NCBI GenBank assembly: GCA_965248855.1
Contig: CBDFKQ010000014.1
Span: 584,336-648,335, forward strand
DNA length: 64,000 nt
Direction: 5' to 3'
DNA from: CBDFKQ01 sp965248855
Lineage (GTDB): Bacteria; Bacteroidota; Bacteroidia; Cytophagales; 172606-1
Both the position numbers and the translations under genes were made by a program. Below, piece after piece: positions 17,399-26,216 of the stretch; the first letter of the stretch is position 1, and each line of letters opens with the position of its first letter. The notes beneath the pieces are model-generated. The model was not told the origin of the DNA. It saw only the letters and a program-made list of their open reading frames with translations, and made no database searches.

Positions 17399-18133
17399 AT
17401 GAAAAAACTTTATTTTGGTCTGCTATCTTTCCTATTTATAAACTTAACAATAAATGCACAACAAGTTAGGTTTGGTGTAAAAACAGGAATGACATTGGCT
17501 GATGCCGCAATAAAAGAAGTTGGTTTGACAGATTATGATGGAACCAGATTGAGGGTTGCACCACATATTGGCGGGTATGCAGAAATTAAATTACTGGATT
17601 TTTTATATGTTCAACCAAATTTAATGCTCATTGGTAAAGGTTATAAAAAACATTCCGGAGAGGATATTGAAAAGTTCAGTCCTATTTATTTAGAAATGCC
17701 AATTTATTTAATGGTTAAATTACCTTTAGGAGATGTAAATGTATTCGGCGGTGTTGGCCCTTATGTTGCATATGGGATAACCGGAGATTGGAGCAGAACG
17801 CACTTTAGGGTAAATGATTCAATAGGAAATGCTTTGTTTGATGGAACTACGTATAAAATTTGGGGTGATCCCGAATTAAAAAATTATCTAAAAAGAGTTG
17901 ATGCCGGTGCATCATTAACATTAGGGGTACAATTAAATAATTTTTCTTTAAGTACAACATATGATTATGGAATGTTAAATATAGGAGGAGTTGACATACC
18001 TAAATTTCATACTGTTTATGCCTGGCATAACCGCACACTTTCTTTTTCTGTGGGGTATCAGTTTGGCAGGGAAAGCAGAGCTAAAGACATTGGCGTAACC
18101 AGAAAAAAAAGCAATTATAAACGAAGAAGATAG
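17399..18133 (+). CDS. Outer-membrane beta-barrel protein (porin-like / PorT-like)
   Basis: The 244-residue protein has a signal peptide (MKKLYFGLLSFLFINLTINAQ) followed by VRFGVKTGMTLAD, the standard opening of the Bacteroidota outer-membrane beta-barrel domain. Strand-like segments (GGYAEIKLLDFLYVQPNLMLIGKG; DVNVFGGVGPYVAYG; GASLTLGVQLNNFSLSTTYDYGMLNI; RTLSFSVGYQFG) continue to near the end. A basic tail RKKSNYKRRR follows the last strand, which is unusual because barrels normally end on an aromatic residue at the membrane. Ligand or transport role is unknown. It has its own promoter and is divergent from argG. Confidence 0.85.
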   Translation: MKKLYFGLLSFLFINLTINAQQVRFGVKTGMTLADAAIKEVGLTDYDGTRLRVAPHIGGYAEIKLLDFLYVQPNLMLIGKGYKKHSGEDIEKFSPIYLEMPIYLMVKLPLGDVNVFGGVGPYVAYGITGDWSRTHFRVNDSIGNALFDGTTYKIWGDPELKNYLKRVDAGASLTLGVQLNNFSLSTTYDYGMLNIGGVDIPKFHTVYAWHNRTLSFSVGYQFGRESRAKDIGVTRKKSNYKRRR

Positions 18134-18134
18134 A

Positions 18135-18160
18135 TATCTGAATTAGGATTAAACGATTTT
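18135..18160 (+). repeat. Dispersed repeat, family II, copy b
   Basis: TATCTGAATTAGGATTAAAC then GATTTT, starting two bases after the stop codon of the barrel gene. Confidence 0.6.
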
Positions 18161-18184
18161 CTTTAAAAGAAATAAAGCTTTTAT

Positions 18185-18226
18185 AATAATTATCAATATA
18201 CCGATATTAATAAATCGATATTTTAT
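18185..18226. repeat. Dispersed AT-rich repeat, family I, copy e
   Basis: ATAATTATCAATATACCGAT followed by ATTAATAAATCGATATTTTA. Aligns with the reverse complement of copy c at 48711-48755 over about 35 bases with few changes. Confidence 0.5.
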
Positions 18227-18234
18227 CTAAAAAA

Positions 18235-18270
18235 TATCTGAATTAGGATTAAAGGATTTTAGGAAAAAGA
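18235..18270 (+). repeat. Dispersed repeat, family II, copy c
   Basis: TATCTGAATTAGGATTAAAG then GATTTTAGGAAAA. One base differs from copy b over the shared 26 bases. Confidence 0.6.
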
Positions 18271-18420
18271 GGGATTTATTTTTGTGAAAGAAAATAAATT
18301 CTTTAAAATATAAAAATTAAGGGAGCCTACCCTTTTATGTCATTACAAATCTTGTTCATTATTCTCAGGCATTTTACACAAGTCCTATCCGGGATCATTA
18401 AGTATTTTATTAAGAATGTT

Positions 18421-18484
18421 TATGATATTGATATATTCAATTATGAATATATCAATATCGTTTTTTCGATAAAATTAAAAATAA
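18421..18484. repeat. Dispersed AT-rich repeat, family I, copy b, with a long perfect hairpin
   Basis: GATATTGATATATTCA (18424-18439) pairs perfectly with TGAATATATCAATATC (18444-18459) around the loop ATTA. The right arm plus the following T-run is identical to copy a at 3148-3172. Confidence 0.65.
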
Positions 18485-18554
18485 TTTTTTTTGAAAAATT
18501 ATTTTCATATCCCTAAATTCATTTAACTAATTTTGTATTTTAAAATTTGAAAAA

Positions 18555-19535
18555 ATGATTTTTGTAACCGGGGGGAATGGGTTTATCGGAAGTTTTATAA
18601 TCAGAAATTTAATTGATGAAGGTCATAAAGTTTATGCGCTTATTAGAAAGGGTGCAGATAAAGCTTTATTAACAGATATAGAAAATAAAATTAATTGGGT
18701 AGAAGGAGATGTAACGGATATGCCCGTTTTATTAAATGTAATAAAAGATTTTGATGCCGTTATCCATGCCGCTGCTGTGGTATCATTCAGCAAAAAAGAC
18801 AAGGCACAAATGTTTAAAATAAATATTGAAGGAACTACCAATATTGTTAATGCCTGCCTGTTTAATAAAATACCCAAACTTGTTTTTATCAGTTCTGTTG
18901 CCGCAATAGGAAGGAATAAAGATAAAATAATAGATGAAAAAACAATTTGGTTAGATACTAAATTTAATACGGCCTATGGAAATTCTAAATACGCAGCCGA
19001 AAAAGAAGTTTGGAGAGGTAATGCAGAAGGTTTGCAAACCGTTATTCTTAATCCTTCAATTGTTTTAGGCCCCGGAGATTGGAATAAAAGCAGTTCGAGG
19101 CTTTTTAAATATGTGTGGGAAGAGAACAAGTTTTATACATCGGGGGAAATAAATTATGTGGATGTAAGGGATGTGGCAAGGGCCGTTACAGAACTTTTAA
19201 AAGCCGATATAAACGGAGAAAGATTTATATTAAATGGGGGAAGTATTACTTTCAAAAATTTTTTCTACAAGGTTGCCACTCTTTTTAATAAAACAAGGCC
19301 AAATATTTATTTATCATCACGCTGGATAGCAATACTTTGGAGAATAGAATTTTTGCGAAGCCTTATTACAGGTAAAGAGCCGTTAATTACACGCGAAACA
19401 GCAATGATGGCTCAAAAAAATTATTATTATGATAATAAAAAAATTATAAATACATTGAATTTTAATTTTAACACGCTTAATAATACTTTGTCGTGGGCGT
19501 GTAGTGAATTAGAGGCAAAAATATCAAGGAATTAA
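18555..19535 (+). CDS. NAD(P)-dependent epimerase/dehydratase-type SDR
   Basis: The 326-residue protein is an extended short-chain dehydrogenase: nucleotide-binding TGGNGFIGSFI (residues 5-15), GDVTD at 51-55, the serine in FISSVAAIG (112-119) and the catalytic Y141-x3-K145 (YGNSK). The sequence after the catalytic site (VILNPSIVLGPGDW and VDVRDVARAV) is typical of the dihydroflavonol-4-reductase / 3-beta-hydroxysteroid-dehydrogenase-like subgroup. The substrate is unknown. It precedes the TPR protein by 56 bases on the same strand. Confidence 0.9.
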   Translation: MIFVTGGNGFIGSFIIRNLIDEGHKVYALIRKGADKALLTDIENKINWVEGDVTDMPVLLNVIKDFDAVIHAAAVVSFSKKDKAQMFKINIEGTTNIVNACLFNKIPKLVFISSVAAIGRNKDKIIDEKTIWLDTKFNTAYGNSKYAAEKEVWRGNAEGLQTVILNPSIVLGPGDWNKSSSRLFKYVWEENKFYTSGEINYVDVRDVARAVTELLKADINGERFILNGGSITFKNFFYKVATLFNKTRPNIYLSSRWIAILWRIEFLRSLITGKEPLITRETAMMAQKNYYYDNKKIINTLNFNFNTLNNTLSWACSELEAKISRN

Positions 19536-19591
19536 TTAAGTCGGTTACCTGTTTCAGTTACTGAGGTATTAATTTTAATTTATTTAAATAC

Positions 19592-21013
19592 ATGATGGAA
19601 AGCGAATTTTATAAAGATCGTGAAGGCTTTAAGCAATCTCTGCGACTGTATGAAGAAATGTTGAAAAGTGGTGAAAATCTTTTTTTAGATATTGAAATTT
19701 ATGAGCAGGTTATTGATTATTTTATAGAACAAGGAAAATTTAAAAAGGCCTTGCATGCCTGTGATATGGCACTTACACAATATCCATATTCTTCTGAATT
19801 TATGTTGGATAAAGCTCAGCTGCTTATACAAAACCAACGGCCTGAAGAAGCTTTGGAAATTTTAGAAAGAGTAGAGCTTTATAACCCACACGATTGTGAA
19901 GTATTGATTTTAAAAGGTAACATATATTCACTTCTGGGAGATTTTGAAAATTCTATCGTAACTTTTGAAGACGCATTGAATTATTCCGACAACAAGGATA
20001 ATATTTATTATCACTTGGGCCTGGTTTATCAAAATTGGGGAAAATTTCAGGAAGCAATAGTTAATTATAAACTTTCTATTGAAGAAAACCTGTACAATGA
20101 AGGTGCCATGTACGAATTGGCTTTTTGCCTTGATGCTATTGGTGAACTTGAAAGCAGCCTTGATTATTATCAAAAGTTTGTTGACGTTGATCCGTTTTCA
20201 GATATTGCCTGGTATAATATAGGTATTGCTTATTCAAAGTTGGAAAAATATGATGATGCTGCAAAAGCATACGAATATGCAACCTTATTGAGAGAGGATT
20301 TTGCTTCTGCCTATTTCAATTTAGGTAATGCATATATGAATCTTCAACAATATGCAGAAGCCAAAGAAGCATATAGCAATACATTAAAACATGATTTTGA
20401 ACCAACACCGGATGTATGTTGCTGCCTGGGTGCTGCCTGCGAAAAGTTAGAGCATTTTGATGAAGCATTAGTAAACTATAAAAAAGCTGCAAAGATTGAC
20501 CCATTGTGGGATGAGGCATGGTTTGGTATAGGAGTTTGCCTCGATGCGCAAGATAAATGGTATGAAGCCATCCTTTTTTTCAAAAAAGCGATAAAAATAA
20601 ATGATACTGATGAAGAATATTTTATTTATCTGGCTGAATGTGAAGCAAAAGTAGGAAATGTTATATCAGCCGTGGAAGCTTACGAAAAGGCAAGTATAAT
20701 GGCGCCGGCCAACCCGGATGTTTGGTTAAATTGGTCATTATTATTTTTTGAACAAGGGGATTACGAAAAAGCAATCGAATTAATTGAAGAGGGAATAGAC
20801 CAATCAGCAAGCGAAGCTGAACTTTATTACAGGGCAGCAGCCTATCTTTTACAAACAGGAAAATACAAGCAGGCATTCAATTTTTTGGAAACGGCATTGG
20901 TGCTGGATTTTGATAAACACGTTCTTTTATTTGATTTTTTCACAACTCTGGAACAGCAAAAAGCACTTTATAAAATAATTGATCAGTATAAAGAGGATAA
21001 TAAAAAAGGATAG
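19592..21013 (+). CDS. Tetratricopeptide-repeat protein
   Basis: The 473-residue protein consists almost entirely of TPR units, about twelve 34-residue helix pairs (for example NIYYHLGLVYQNWGKFQEAI, AWYNIGIAYSKLEKYDDAA, AYFNLGNAYMNLQQYAEA). It has no signal peptide or membrane segment, so it is a cytosolic scaffold; a partner cannot be named. The start is Met-Met at 19592; the second Met is equally possible. It follows the SDR gene and is convergent with the histidine kinase. Confidence 0.9.
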   Translation: MMESEFYKDREGFKQSLRLYEEMLKSGENLFLDIEIYEQVIDYFIEQGKFKKALHACDMALTQYPYSSEFMLDKAQLLIQNQRPEEALEILERVELYNPHDCEVLILKGNIYSLLGDFENSIVTFEDALNYSDNKDNIYYHLGLVYQNWGKFQEAIVNYKLSIEENLYNEGAMYELAFCLDAIGELESSLDYYQKFVDVDPFSDIAWYNIGIAYSKLEKYDDAAKAYEYATLLREDFASAYFNLGNAYMNLQQYAEAKEAYSNTLKHDFEPTPDVCCCLGAACEKLEHFDEALVNYKKAAKIDPLWDEAWFGIGVCLDAQDKWYEAILFFKKAIKINDTDEEYFIYLAECEAKVGNVISAVEAYEKASIMAPANPDVWLNWSLLFFEQGDYEKAIELIEEGIDQSASEAELYYRAAAYLLQTGKYKQAFNFLETALVLDFDKHVLLFDFFTTLEQQKALYKIIDQYKEDNKKG

Positions 21014-21152
21014 GAGCGCTATAAATAAGGTTCTGCCCCAACAATCTATAGAAGATATTTTATCTCGTAATATTTCTGTTAAAAACAAAATTTTTAAGGC
21101 GAATCGACATTTATTTTTTAACCTTTTTAAATTTCACGCCAACGAAATATAT

Positions 21153-23981
21153 TTATTGAACCGGAATATAAATATCAAAAGTTGCCCCTTTGTTTACTTC
21201 TCCTGATGCGCTAATGATGCCGTTGTGATTTTCAACTATTTTTTTTACTATAGCAAGGCCAATACCCGTTCCGGTGTATTGAGTTTTCCCATGCAATCGT
21301 TGGAATACTTCAAAAATCTTTTCGCTGTATTTAGTCTCAAAACCAATACCATTATCAGATACTCGGATATGGCAATAAGTTAAATCAGCATCAAGTTTTG
21401 GATTGTTGAAACTTCCGGCTTTATCTACCGAACATTTTATTTTTATATTCGGCTCTACATTGATTTTCGAAAATTTAATAGAATTGCTGATCAAATTATA
21501 CATAAGTTGACGAAATTGAAATGGAATTACTTTTATCTCACACATATCAATCTCATCTATAATTACATTTTTTTGTTGTAATTCCTCATTCAAATCATCT
21601 TTTACTTCTTTAATGATGGATGCAAGGCCGGTATGTTCAAATTTTCTTTCTGCAGTGCTTGTGCGAGAATAAGCCAACAAGTCTTCAATAAGTGCCTGCA
21701 TTCTTTTTGCCGAATTTTGCATTCGTTGAAATTTATCCTTTCCATTTTCAGTTAAATTTTCGTACTCCCTATCTAATATCTGACTTGAAAATGTTTGAAT
21801 TTTACGCAATGGTTCTTGTAAATCATGACTGGAAATATAAGCAAACGACTGTAACTCAGTGTTCATATTTTCTAATTCCCGGTATTTTTGTTCAAGTGTT
21901 TTGTTGGCTTCTTTTAATTCGTTAGTTCTGTTTTCTACTTGTTTTTCTAATTCCTGCGTAAAACCTTTTTCAAAATGGACATCCGTAAAGGCACCTACCC
22001 ACTTTATTATTTTTTTATCTTTATCATAAACCGGCTCTCCGGTAACTGTATGCCATCTATACTCACCATGTTTATTTCTTAGTCTTACATCGCATTTATA
22101 AATATCACCGGTTTTTAAACTGTGCATCCATATATCAGTATTTCTTTCTAAATCATCAGGATGAATTACAGCTTTCCACTTTTCTAAACCTTTTGGGATA
22201 ATACCGGAATACTCTTCCCATCTACCGGATGCAAATAAAGAATTTCCATCATTGTCCGTTTCCCAAATTAATTGTGGAAGCGTCTCAGCGATAGATCTAA
22301 ATCTTTCTTCACTTTCTTCAATTTTTTTTCTGGTTTCTACTTTTTCGGTTACATCATTTACCGTAATCATTATGGCAGATACTTCTCCATTGAGATCGTA
22401 AAGCGGCGAATATTCAAAATCAAAATAGAACATCCTTAAGCCGTCATCTCCTTTAATATAAGCCGGTGATTCAAAGCCGCTGTGAACTTTACCTGTTGTA
22501 TAAACCTCATTAAGTAAACCGGCATATTTTTGCTCAATAAGTTCAGGAAATGCTTCTAAAAGTTTTTTTCCAATAACATCCTTTTCTTTTCTTCGCCATA
22601 TTTTATTTAGCATAGTACTGTTTGCCATTTCAATAAAATGATTCGGGCCTCTTAAAATTGCCATAGGTATTGGCGATTCCATTACCATATTCCTAAATTG
22701 TTTTTCACTTTCTGTTATAAAATGTTTTGTTTTTACAGATTCGCTTTCATCAGTAACGGTTACTATAATACCTGTAATGTTTCCATTATCATCTTTAAGG
22801 GGGTAATACAAAAAATTAAAGTAAGATACTTCGTACCTTCCATATCTATTAACAGGTATTGGATATTCAATTCCATGAAATGGTATACCCGTTGTTAATA
22901 CATTATTAAGTAACTCTCCCACTGTTTCTTCAACTTCAGGTAATGAATCAAATAAAGGTTTACCAACAAAGTCTTCTTCTTTTTTATCGACAACCAGCAA
23001 ATAAGCTTCATTAGCCATTTCTACAATAAACTTTGGCCCTAGTAAAATTGTAATTCCTATTGGGGCTTGTTTTACTGTATTGCGAAAACGTTGTTCACTT
23101 TTTTTTAAGGCCTCTTCTATTCTTTTTTGGTCTGTAATATCGGTATTTGTTCCAAACCATTGATGAATTTTACCTTCATCGGTTTTTCGTGGTAAAACTC
23201 GCGTTAAAAATTGTCTGAACATTCCATCAGCACCTTTTAATGGAAATATCATTTCAAAAGGTAAGCCTGTAATTATGGAATTTTGCCATTTCGTTAATAC
23301 ACGAGGAAGTTCATCAGGATCGTGAACTGATTGCCATCCCCATCCTTTCATTTGTTCAGGTTGGGTCCCTGTATACTCATACCACGTTTTATTGTACCAA
23401 TATATCCAACCTTCAGCATCTGCCATCCACGCTAAATTTGGAATGTTATCGGCAATTGCTCTAAATTTTTCTTCACTTTCTTTTAAAGCATCTTCAGCTG
23501 TTTTTTTACCTGTTGTTTCAATTACTGTTACTAAAACCCCACCTACTTCACTATTTTCTTTTCTGATGGGGCTGTAAGAAAAATCGAAATAGCATTCTTC
23601 TACATACCCATTCCTATCTAAGGGAAGCATAAAATCAGTGAAGCCAACTGCTTCACCTTTCATTACATTATCAAACATGGTTCCTATAATGTCCCAGATT
23701 TCTATAAAAGTTTCGCGGGTACTAATACCCAATGCTTCCGGATGTTTAGTAGATCCTAATATTGGTCGATAGGCGTCATTATAAAGTTGAATATATTCAT
23801 TCCCCCAAGCTATATACATTCCAAAGGGATTGTCGAGCATAACAGCAACCATGGTTCTTAAGCTTTGCGGCCAATTTTCCGGATCGCCCAAAGTTGTTTT
23901 ACTCCAGTCTTTTGCTCTTATTTGCTCACCCATCTCTCCACCGCCTGAGAGAAAGTAATATTCACTGTTTTTAAGGCTCAT
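21153..23981 (-). CDS. Multi-PAS sensor histidine kinase
   Basis: The 942-residue soluble kinase has no membrane segment. It carries about five PAS-type modules (roughly 15-165, 168-290, 295-425, 430-560, 565-690; several open with SEEKFRxIAxxxPxxxW), then a short coiled coil, a HisKA domain with the phosphoacceptor histidine H719 in YISSHDLQEPLRKI, and a HATPase_c domain with the N box (LISNSIKFSK), G1 (DNGIGF), F box (EVFQRLH) and G2 (GTGIGLAIVKKI). The opening DWSKTTLGDPENWPQSLRTM is the N-terminus common to cytosolic PAS kinases of the bacteriophytochrome-like type. It lies 14 bases downstream of the response-regulator gene. The signal is unknown. Confidence 0.95.
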   Translation of the reverse strand: MSLKNSEYYFLSGGGEMGEQIRAKDWSKTTLGDPENWPQSLRTMVAVMLDNPFGMYIAWGNEYIQLYNDAYRPILGSTKHPEALGISTRETFIEIWDIIGTMFDNVMKGEAVGFTDFMLPLDRNGYVEECYFDFSYSPIRKENSEVGGVLVTVIETTGKKTAEDALKESEEKFRAIADNIPNLAWMADAEGWIYWYNKTWYEYTGTQPEQMKGWGWQSVHDPDELPRVLTKWQNSIITGLPFEMIFPLKGADGMFRQFLTRVLPRKTDEGKIHQWFGTNTDITDQKRIEEALKKSEQRFRNTVKQAPIGITILLGPKFIVEMANEAYLLVVDKKEEDFVGKPLFDSLPEVEETVGELLNNVLTTGIPFHGIEYPIPVNRYGRYEVSYFNFLYYPLKDDNGNITGIIVTVTDESESVKTKHFITESEKQFRNMVMESPIPMAILRGPNHFIEMANSTMLNKIWRRKEKDVIGKKLLEAFPELIEQKYAGLLNEVYTTGKVHSGFESPAYIKGDDGLRMFYFDFEYSPLYDLNGEVSAIMITVNDVTEKVETRKKIEESEERFRSIAETLPQLIWETDNDGNSLFASGRWEEYSGIIPKGLEKWKAVIHPDDLERNTDIWMHSLKTGDIYKCDVRLRNKHGEYRWHTVTGEPVYDKDKKIIKWVGAFTDVHFEKGFTQELEKQVENRTNELKEANKTLEQKYRELENMNTELQSFAYISSHDLQEPLRKIQTFSSQILDREYENLTENGKDKFQRMQNSAKRMQALIEDLLAYSRTSTAERKFEHTGLASIIKEVKDDLNEELQQKNVIIDEIDMCEIKVIPFQFRQLMYNLISNSIKFSKINVEPNIKIKCSVDKAGSFNNPKLDADLTYCHIRVSDNGIGFETKYSEKIFEVFQRLHGKTQYTGTGIGLAIVKKIVENHNGIISASGEVNKGATFDIYIPVQ

Positions 23982-23995
23982 TGTAAAATACTGAT

Positions 23996-24442
23996 TTAGG
24001 ATAGAAGTATAAAATCTTCTTTTGAAGATAAAATATGACTTTTTTTACTGATAAGATCAAGTACTGCCTGAACTACTTTTTTAAGTTTTATAAACTCAGC
24101 AGGCTTTCGAACATAATAATTTGCACCTTTTTCATAAAGTGAGTTCACTACTGCAATATCAAAGGAGGTGGAAAAAATGATAACGGGCAAGTGTTTTAAT
24201 TTTTCATCCATTCTTAATTCAGATAAACATTCAAATCCATTTTTTAGTGGCATATTTAAATCAAGAAATAAAACATCGGGCAAATTATTGGAGTTTTTGG
24301 CTAAGTAACTTATAAGTTCTACTCCATCGTTTATAATTGTAAGATTTGTGGGAATGCGCAATTCTTCCAATACTTCTTTAAAAAAAGCGCAATCATCAAG
24401 GTCATCGTCTGCAAGTAAAAGATTATGTTTAATCGGATCCAT
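23996..24442 (-). CDS. Single-domain response regulator (Rcp1-like)
   Basis: The 148-residue protein is a stand-alone receiver domain: acidic pair in ADDDLDDC, phosphoacceptor D61 in VLFLDLNMPLKNG, the T/S in IIFSTS and the lysine in YVRKPAEF. The layout matches the small regulators that partner multi-PAS kinases and pass phosphate rather than bind DNA. It is the first gene of a two-gene unit with the histidine kinase 14 bases downstream. Confidence 0.94.
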   Translation of the reverse strand: MDPIKHNLLLADDDLDDCAFFKEVLEELRIPTNLTIINDGVELISYLAKNSNNLPDVLFLDLNMPLKNGFECLSELRMDEKLKHLPVIIFSTSFDIAVVNSLYEKGANYYVRKPAEFIKLKKVVQAVLDLISKKSHILSSKEDFILLS

Positions 24443-24637
24443 ACTAAAAGTAAGTATTTAATTTATGCATTTATTATATTGACAAACAGAATATAAGCTA
24501 CTTATTAACTTTCCCATTTCAGATTGTAAATTGTAAAATAATTGCCCAAGATATTCTTTTATTGAGAATAATATAACTGAATTTAATTAAATATCATCTA
24601 AACTTATATTTCTGTAATTTAAAACGATCAGACTGTA

Positions 24638-24691
24638 CGAGATGTTACCGCAGCGCATCTCGAACTACAGGTAGATAGGATTTGCAATCCG
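24638..24691. repeat. REP-like palindrome cluster
   Basis: Two inverted repeats close together: CGAGATG (24638-24644) with CATCTCG (24656-24662), and GGATT-TGC-AATCC (24678-24690). The bases between and around them are much richer in G+C than the neighbouring intergenic DNA. The shape resembles Bacteroidota REP-type elements, but no RAYT transposase gene is in the window. Confidence 0.5.
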
Positions 24692-24758
24692 TTGGAGTAG
24701 AATGAGAGGTAATTTAAGTAATAAAAGCGCAACTCCCGTAAGTTTGTAAATTGTGGTT

Positions 24759-24925
24759 TTAGCTTAATGAAAGCCGAAGGATAGAATGGGGCTTATTGTT
24801 TTTTCCTTTCTGCCGTTTTTCTATTTTAGTTACAAACTCAGTATTATAGGGTGGTTCTTGCATTACTTCAATTTGATATTGAGAGATTTGGTAAAAGCTT
24901 TTAGGGTTTCTATTTGCGACCTATC
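24759..24925 (-). pseudogene. Decayed antitoxin of the DUF2683-like type
   Basis: On the minus strand one frame reads DRSQIETLKAFTKSLNIKLK then stops (24925 to about 24863); the adjacent frame continues EVMQEPPYNTEFVTKIEKR and then a lysine-rich tail to a stop at 24759. Joined, the two match the layout of small Bacteroidota antitoxins of the DUF2683 type: a helix with LKAFxKxLxIKxE, then PYNxEFVxKI, then a lysine-rich tail. The break is a single indel near 24865, and the first part lacks a proper start. No toxin gene follows. The family name is from memory of the pattern, not from a search. Confidence 0.6.
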
Positions 24926-24993
24926 TTTAAGATGCTTTCATTGTCGAGTTTCATAAGGCTGCTGACTTTTAATTTAAAATGAAAAATATTAAT

Positions 24994-26073
24994 TTAAATA
25001 ATGTCATTCTCCAATGAGATTGATTTAATCAAAGCAAAAATTTCTTTATTAAATGTTTCTGAATTTTTTCCGCTTTCAGCTAATTCTCTTCCCTTTCTTC
25101 CCATTTTTTTAATAGTATCTATATCATTCCAATTTTCTTGAATAATTTTTTTCCAGTTTTCTACATCATCAGGGTTTACCCAAAAACCAATACCTTCTTT
25201 TTCAAGATCAATATCAATGTATTCAGTTTTTGTCATTATTATTGCCTTTGATAATGCCAATGCATCATTAAAACTCGTTAATCCACTCAAATTTTTTGAA
25301 TAATGGCATGGTATTGCAATAAACCTGGCATTGGCATATTCTTTAACCATTTCTTTATAATCTATCGGATTGTCATGAACAACCACTTCAATATTATCTC
25401 CAAAGCTTCTAAATTCTTCTTTGTAATCATTTTTAAGGCAAATAATTTTTGCTTTTATATTTTTTAATTGAGTCAGTGCTTTTCCAAAAGTTACAAAATC
25501 TCTTCCCGTCCTGCCGGCCACTATAATTTTATCACCTATCTCTTCTGACTTATTAAAATAATTTAAATCGGGACCCCAGAAGATTGGTTTAGATTTATTT
25601 TTACCGGCGATTTTATTAATTTCTTCAGAAACTATTTTACTCAATGCAGGGTAATAATCAATCCCTTTAAAACTTAATTTAAAAAATGGGGTTCTCAAAA
25701 AATCTAATCTTCCTTTTTTAAAAGGGTGATGCGCAATTGCTAAAATCGGTTTCTTGAACAATTTTAATGCTCGCAGGTAAGAGAGAAGCCATGTTTGGGT
25801 TTGACAGGGGCTGTAAATTATATCATACTTTTTAAACATTTTCAATGCCGACCATTGTTGATCTAAATCTCCTAATGGGATAGGAAAATATTTTAAAAAG
25901 AAATTTGATATTTTTACAAGAGTTGAATTTCTATTAAAAGGCGCGATGATTACTTCCATTCCCATTTTTGCTAAATAATCTACTCCATAAATATGGTTCG
26001 GTGGTTTTTCTCCGGCCTTAATTTCTTTCCAAACGCTTTCTATAGAATAATTATTCAATATCAATACTCTCAT
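24994..26073 (-). CDS. Glycosyltransferase, GT-B fold (group-1-like)
   Basis: The 359-residue protein has a two-domain GT-B layout: N-terminal MRVLILNNYSIESVW..GEKPPNHIYGVDYLAKMGMEVI, and a C-terminal nucleotide-sugar domain with IIVAGRTGRDFVTFGKAL and NLSGLTSFNDALALSKAIIMT. The classical EX7E pattern of GT4 is not clear (FNDALALSKA occupies the position), so the exact family is uncertain. It would transfer a sugar in surface-polysaccharide or lipid synthesis (inference). It lies after the dnaK terminator and stands alone. Confidence 0.75.
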   Translation of the reverse strand: MRVLILNNYSIESVWKEIKAGEKPPNHIYGVDYLAKMGMEVIIAPFNRNSTLVKISNFFLKYFPIPLGDLDQQWSALKMFKKYDIIYSPCQTQTWLLSYLRALKLFKKPILAIAHHPFKKGRLDFLRTPFFKLSFKGIDYYPALSKIVSEEINKIAGKNKSKPIFWGPDLNYFNKSEEIGDKIIVAGRTGRDFVTFGKALTQLKNIKAKIICLKNDYKEEFRSFGDNIEVVVHDNPIDYKEMVKEYANARFIAIPCHYSKNLSGLTSFNDALALSKAIIMTKTEYIDIDLEKEGIGFWVNPDDVENWKKIIQENWNDIDTIKKMGRKGRELAESGKNSETFNKEIFALIKSISLENDII

Positions 26074-26156
26074 GTTTTAACAATAAGCTTTTGAGTTATT
26101 AAAAATTAAAAACATTTTCGATTGGCAAATGTAGGTTTATATGTGTTATATAAAAT

Positions 26157-26194
26157 AAAAAAAAGACTGCTTAGAAATAAGCAGTCTTTTTTTT
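26157..26194 (-). terminator. Strong hairpin terminator after dnaK
   Basis: AAAAGACTGCTTA (26161-26173) and TAAGCAGTCTTTT (26178-26190) form a 13-bp perfect stem around GAAA, with T-runs on both sides. Confidence 0.9.
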
Positions 26195-26216
26195 ATATAA
26201 TTTTTATATAATTTTT

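Larger units (their letters stand above)
18134..18554. other. Intergenic region filled with dispersed repeats
   Basis: About 420 bases with two family II copies exactly 100 bases apart, and two family I copies, one forming a 16-bp perfect hairpin. No gene is evident. A short 'cattctcaggcattttacac' type stretch near 18350-18400 is less AT-rich but has no open frame of use. Confidence 0.6.
24443..24993. other. Intergenic region with decayed antitoxin and REP-like palindromes
   Basis: About 550 bases. It holds the antitoxin remnant at 24759-24925 and the palindrome cluster at 24638-24691. The stretch 24590-24780 is less AT-rich than its surroundings and looks like an inserted repeat. Confidence 0.6.
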
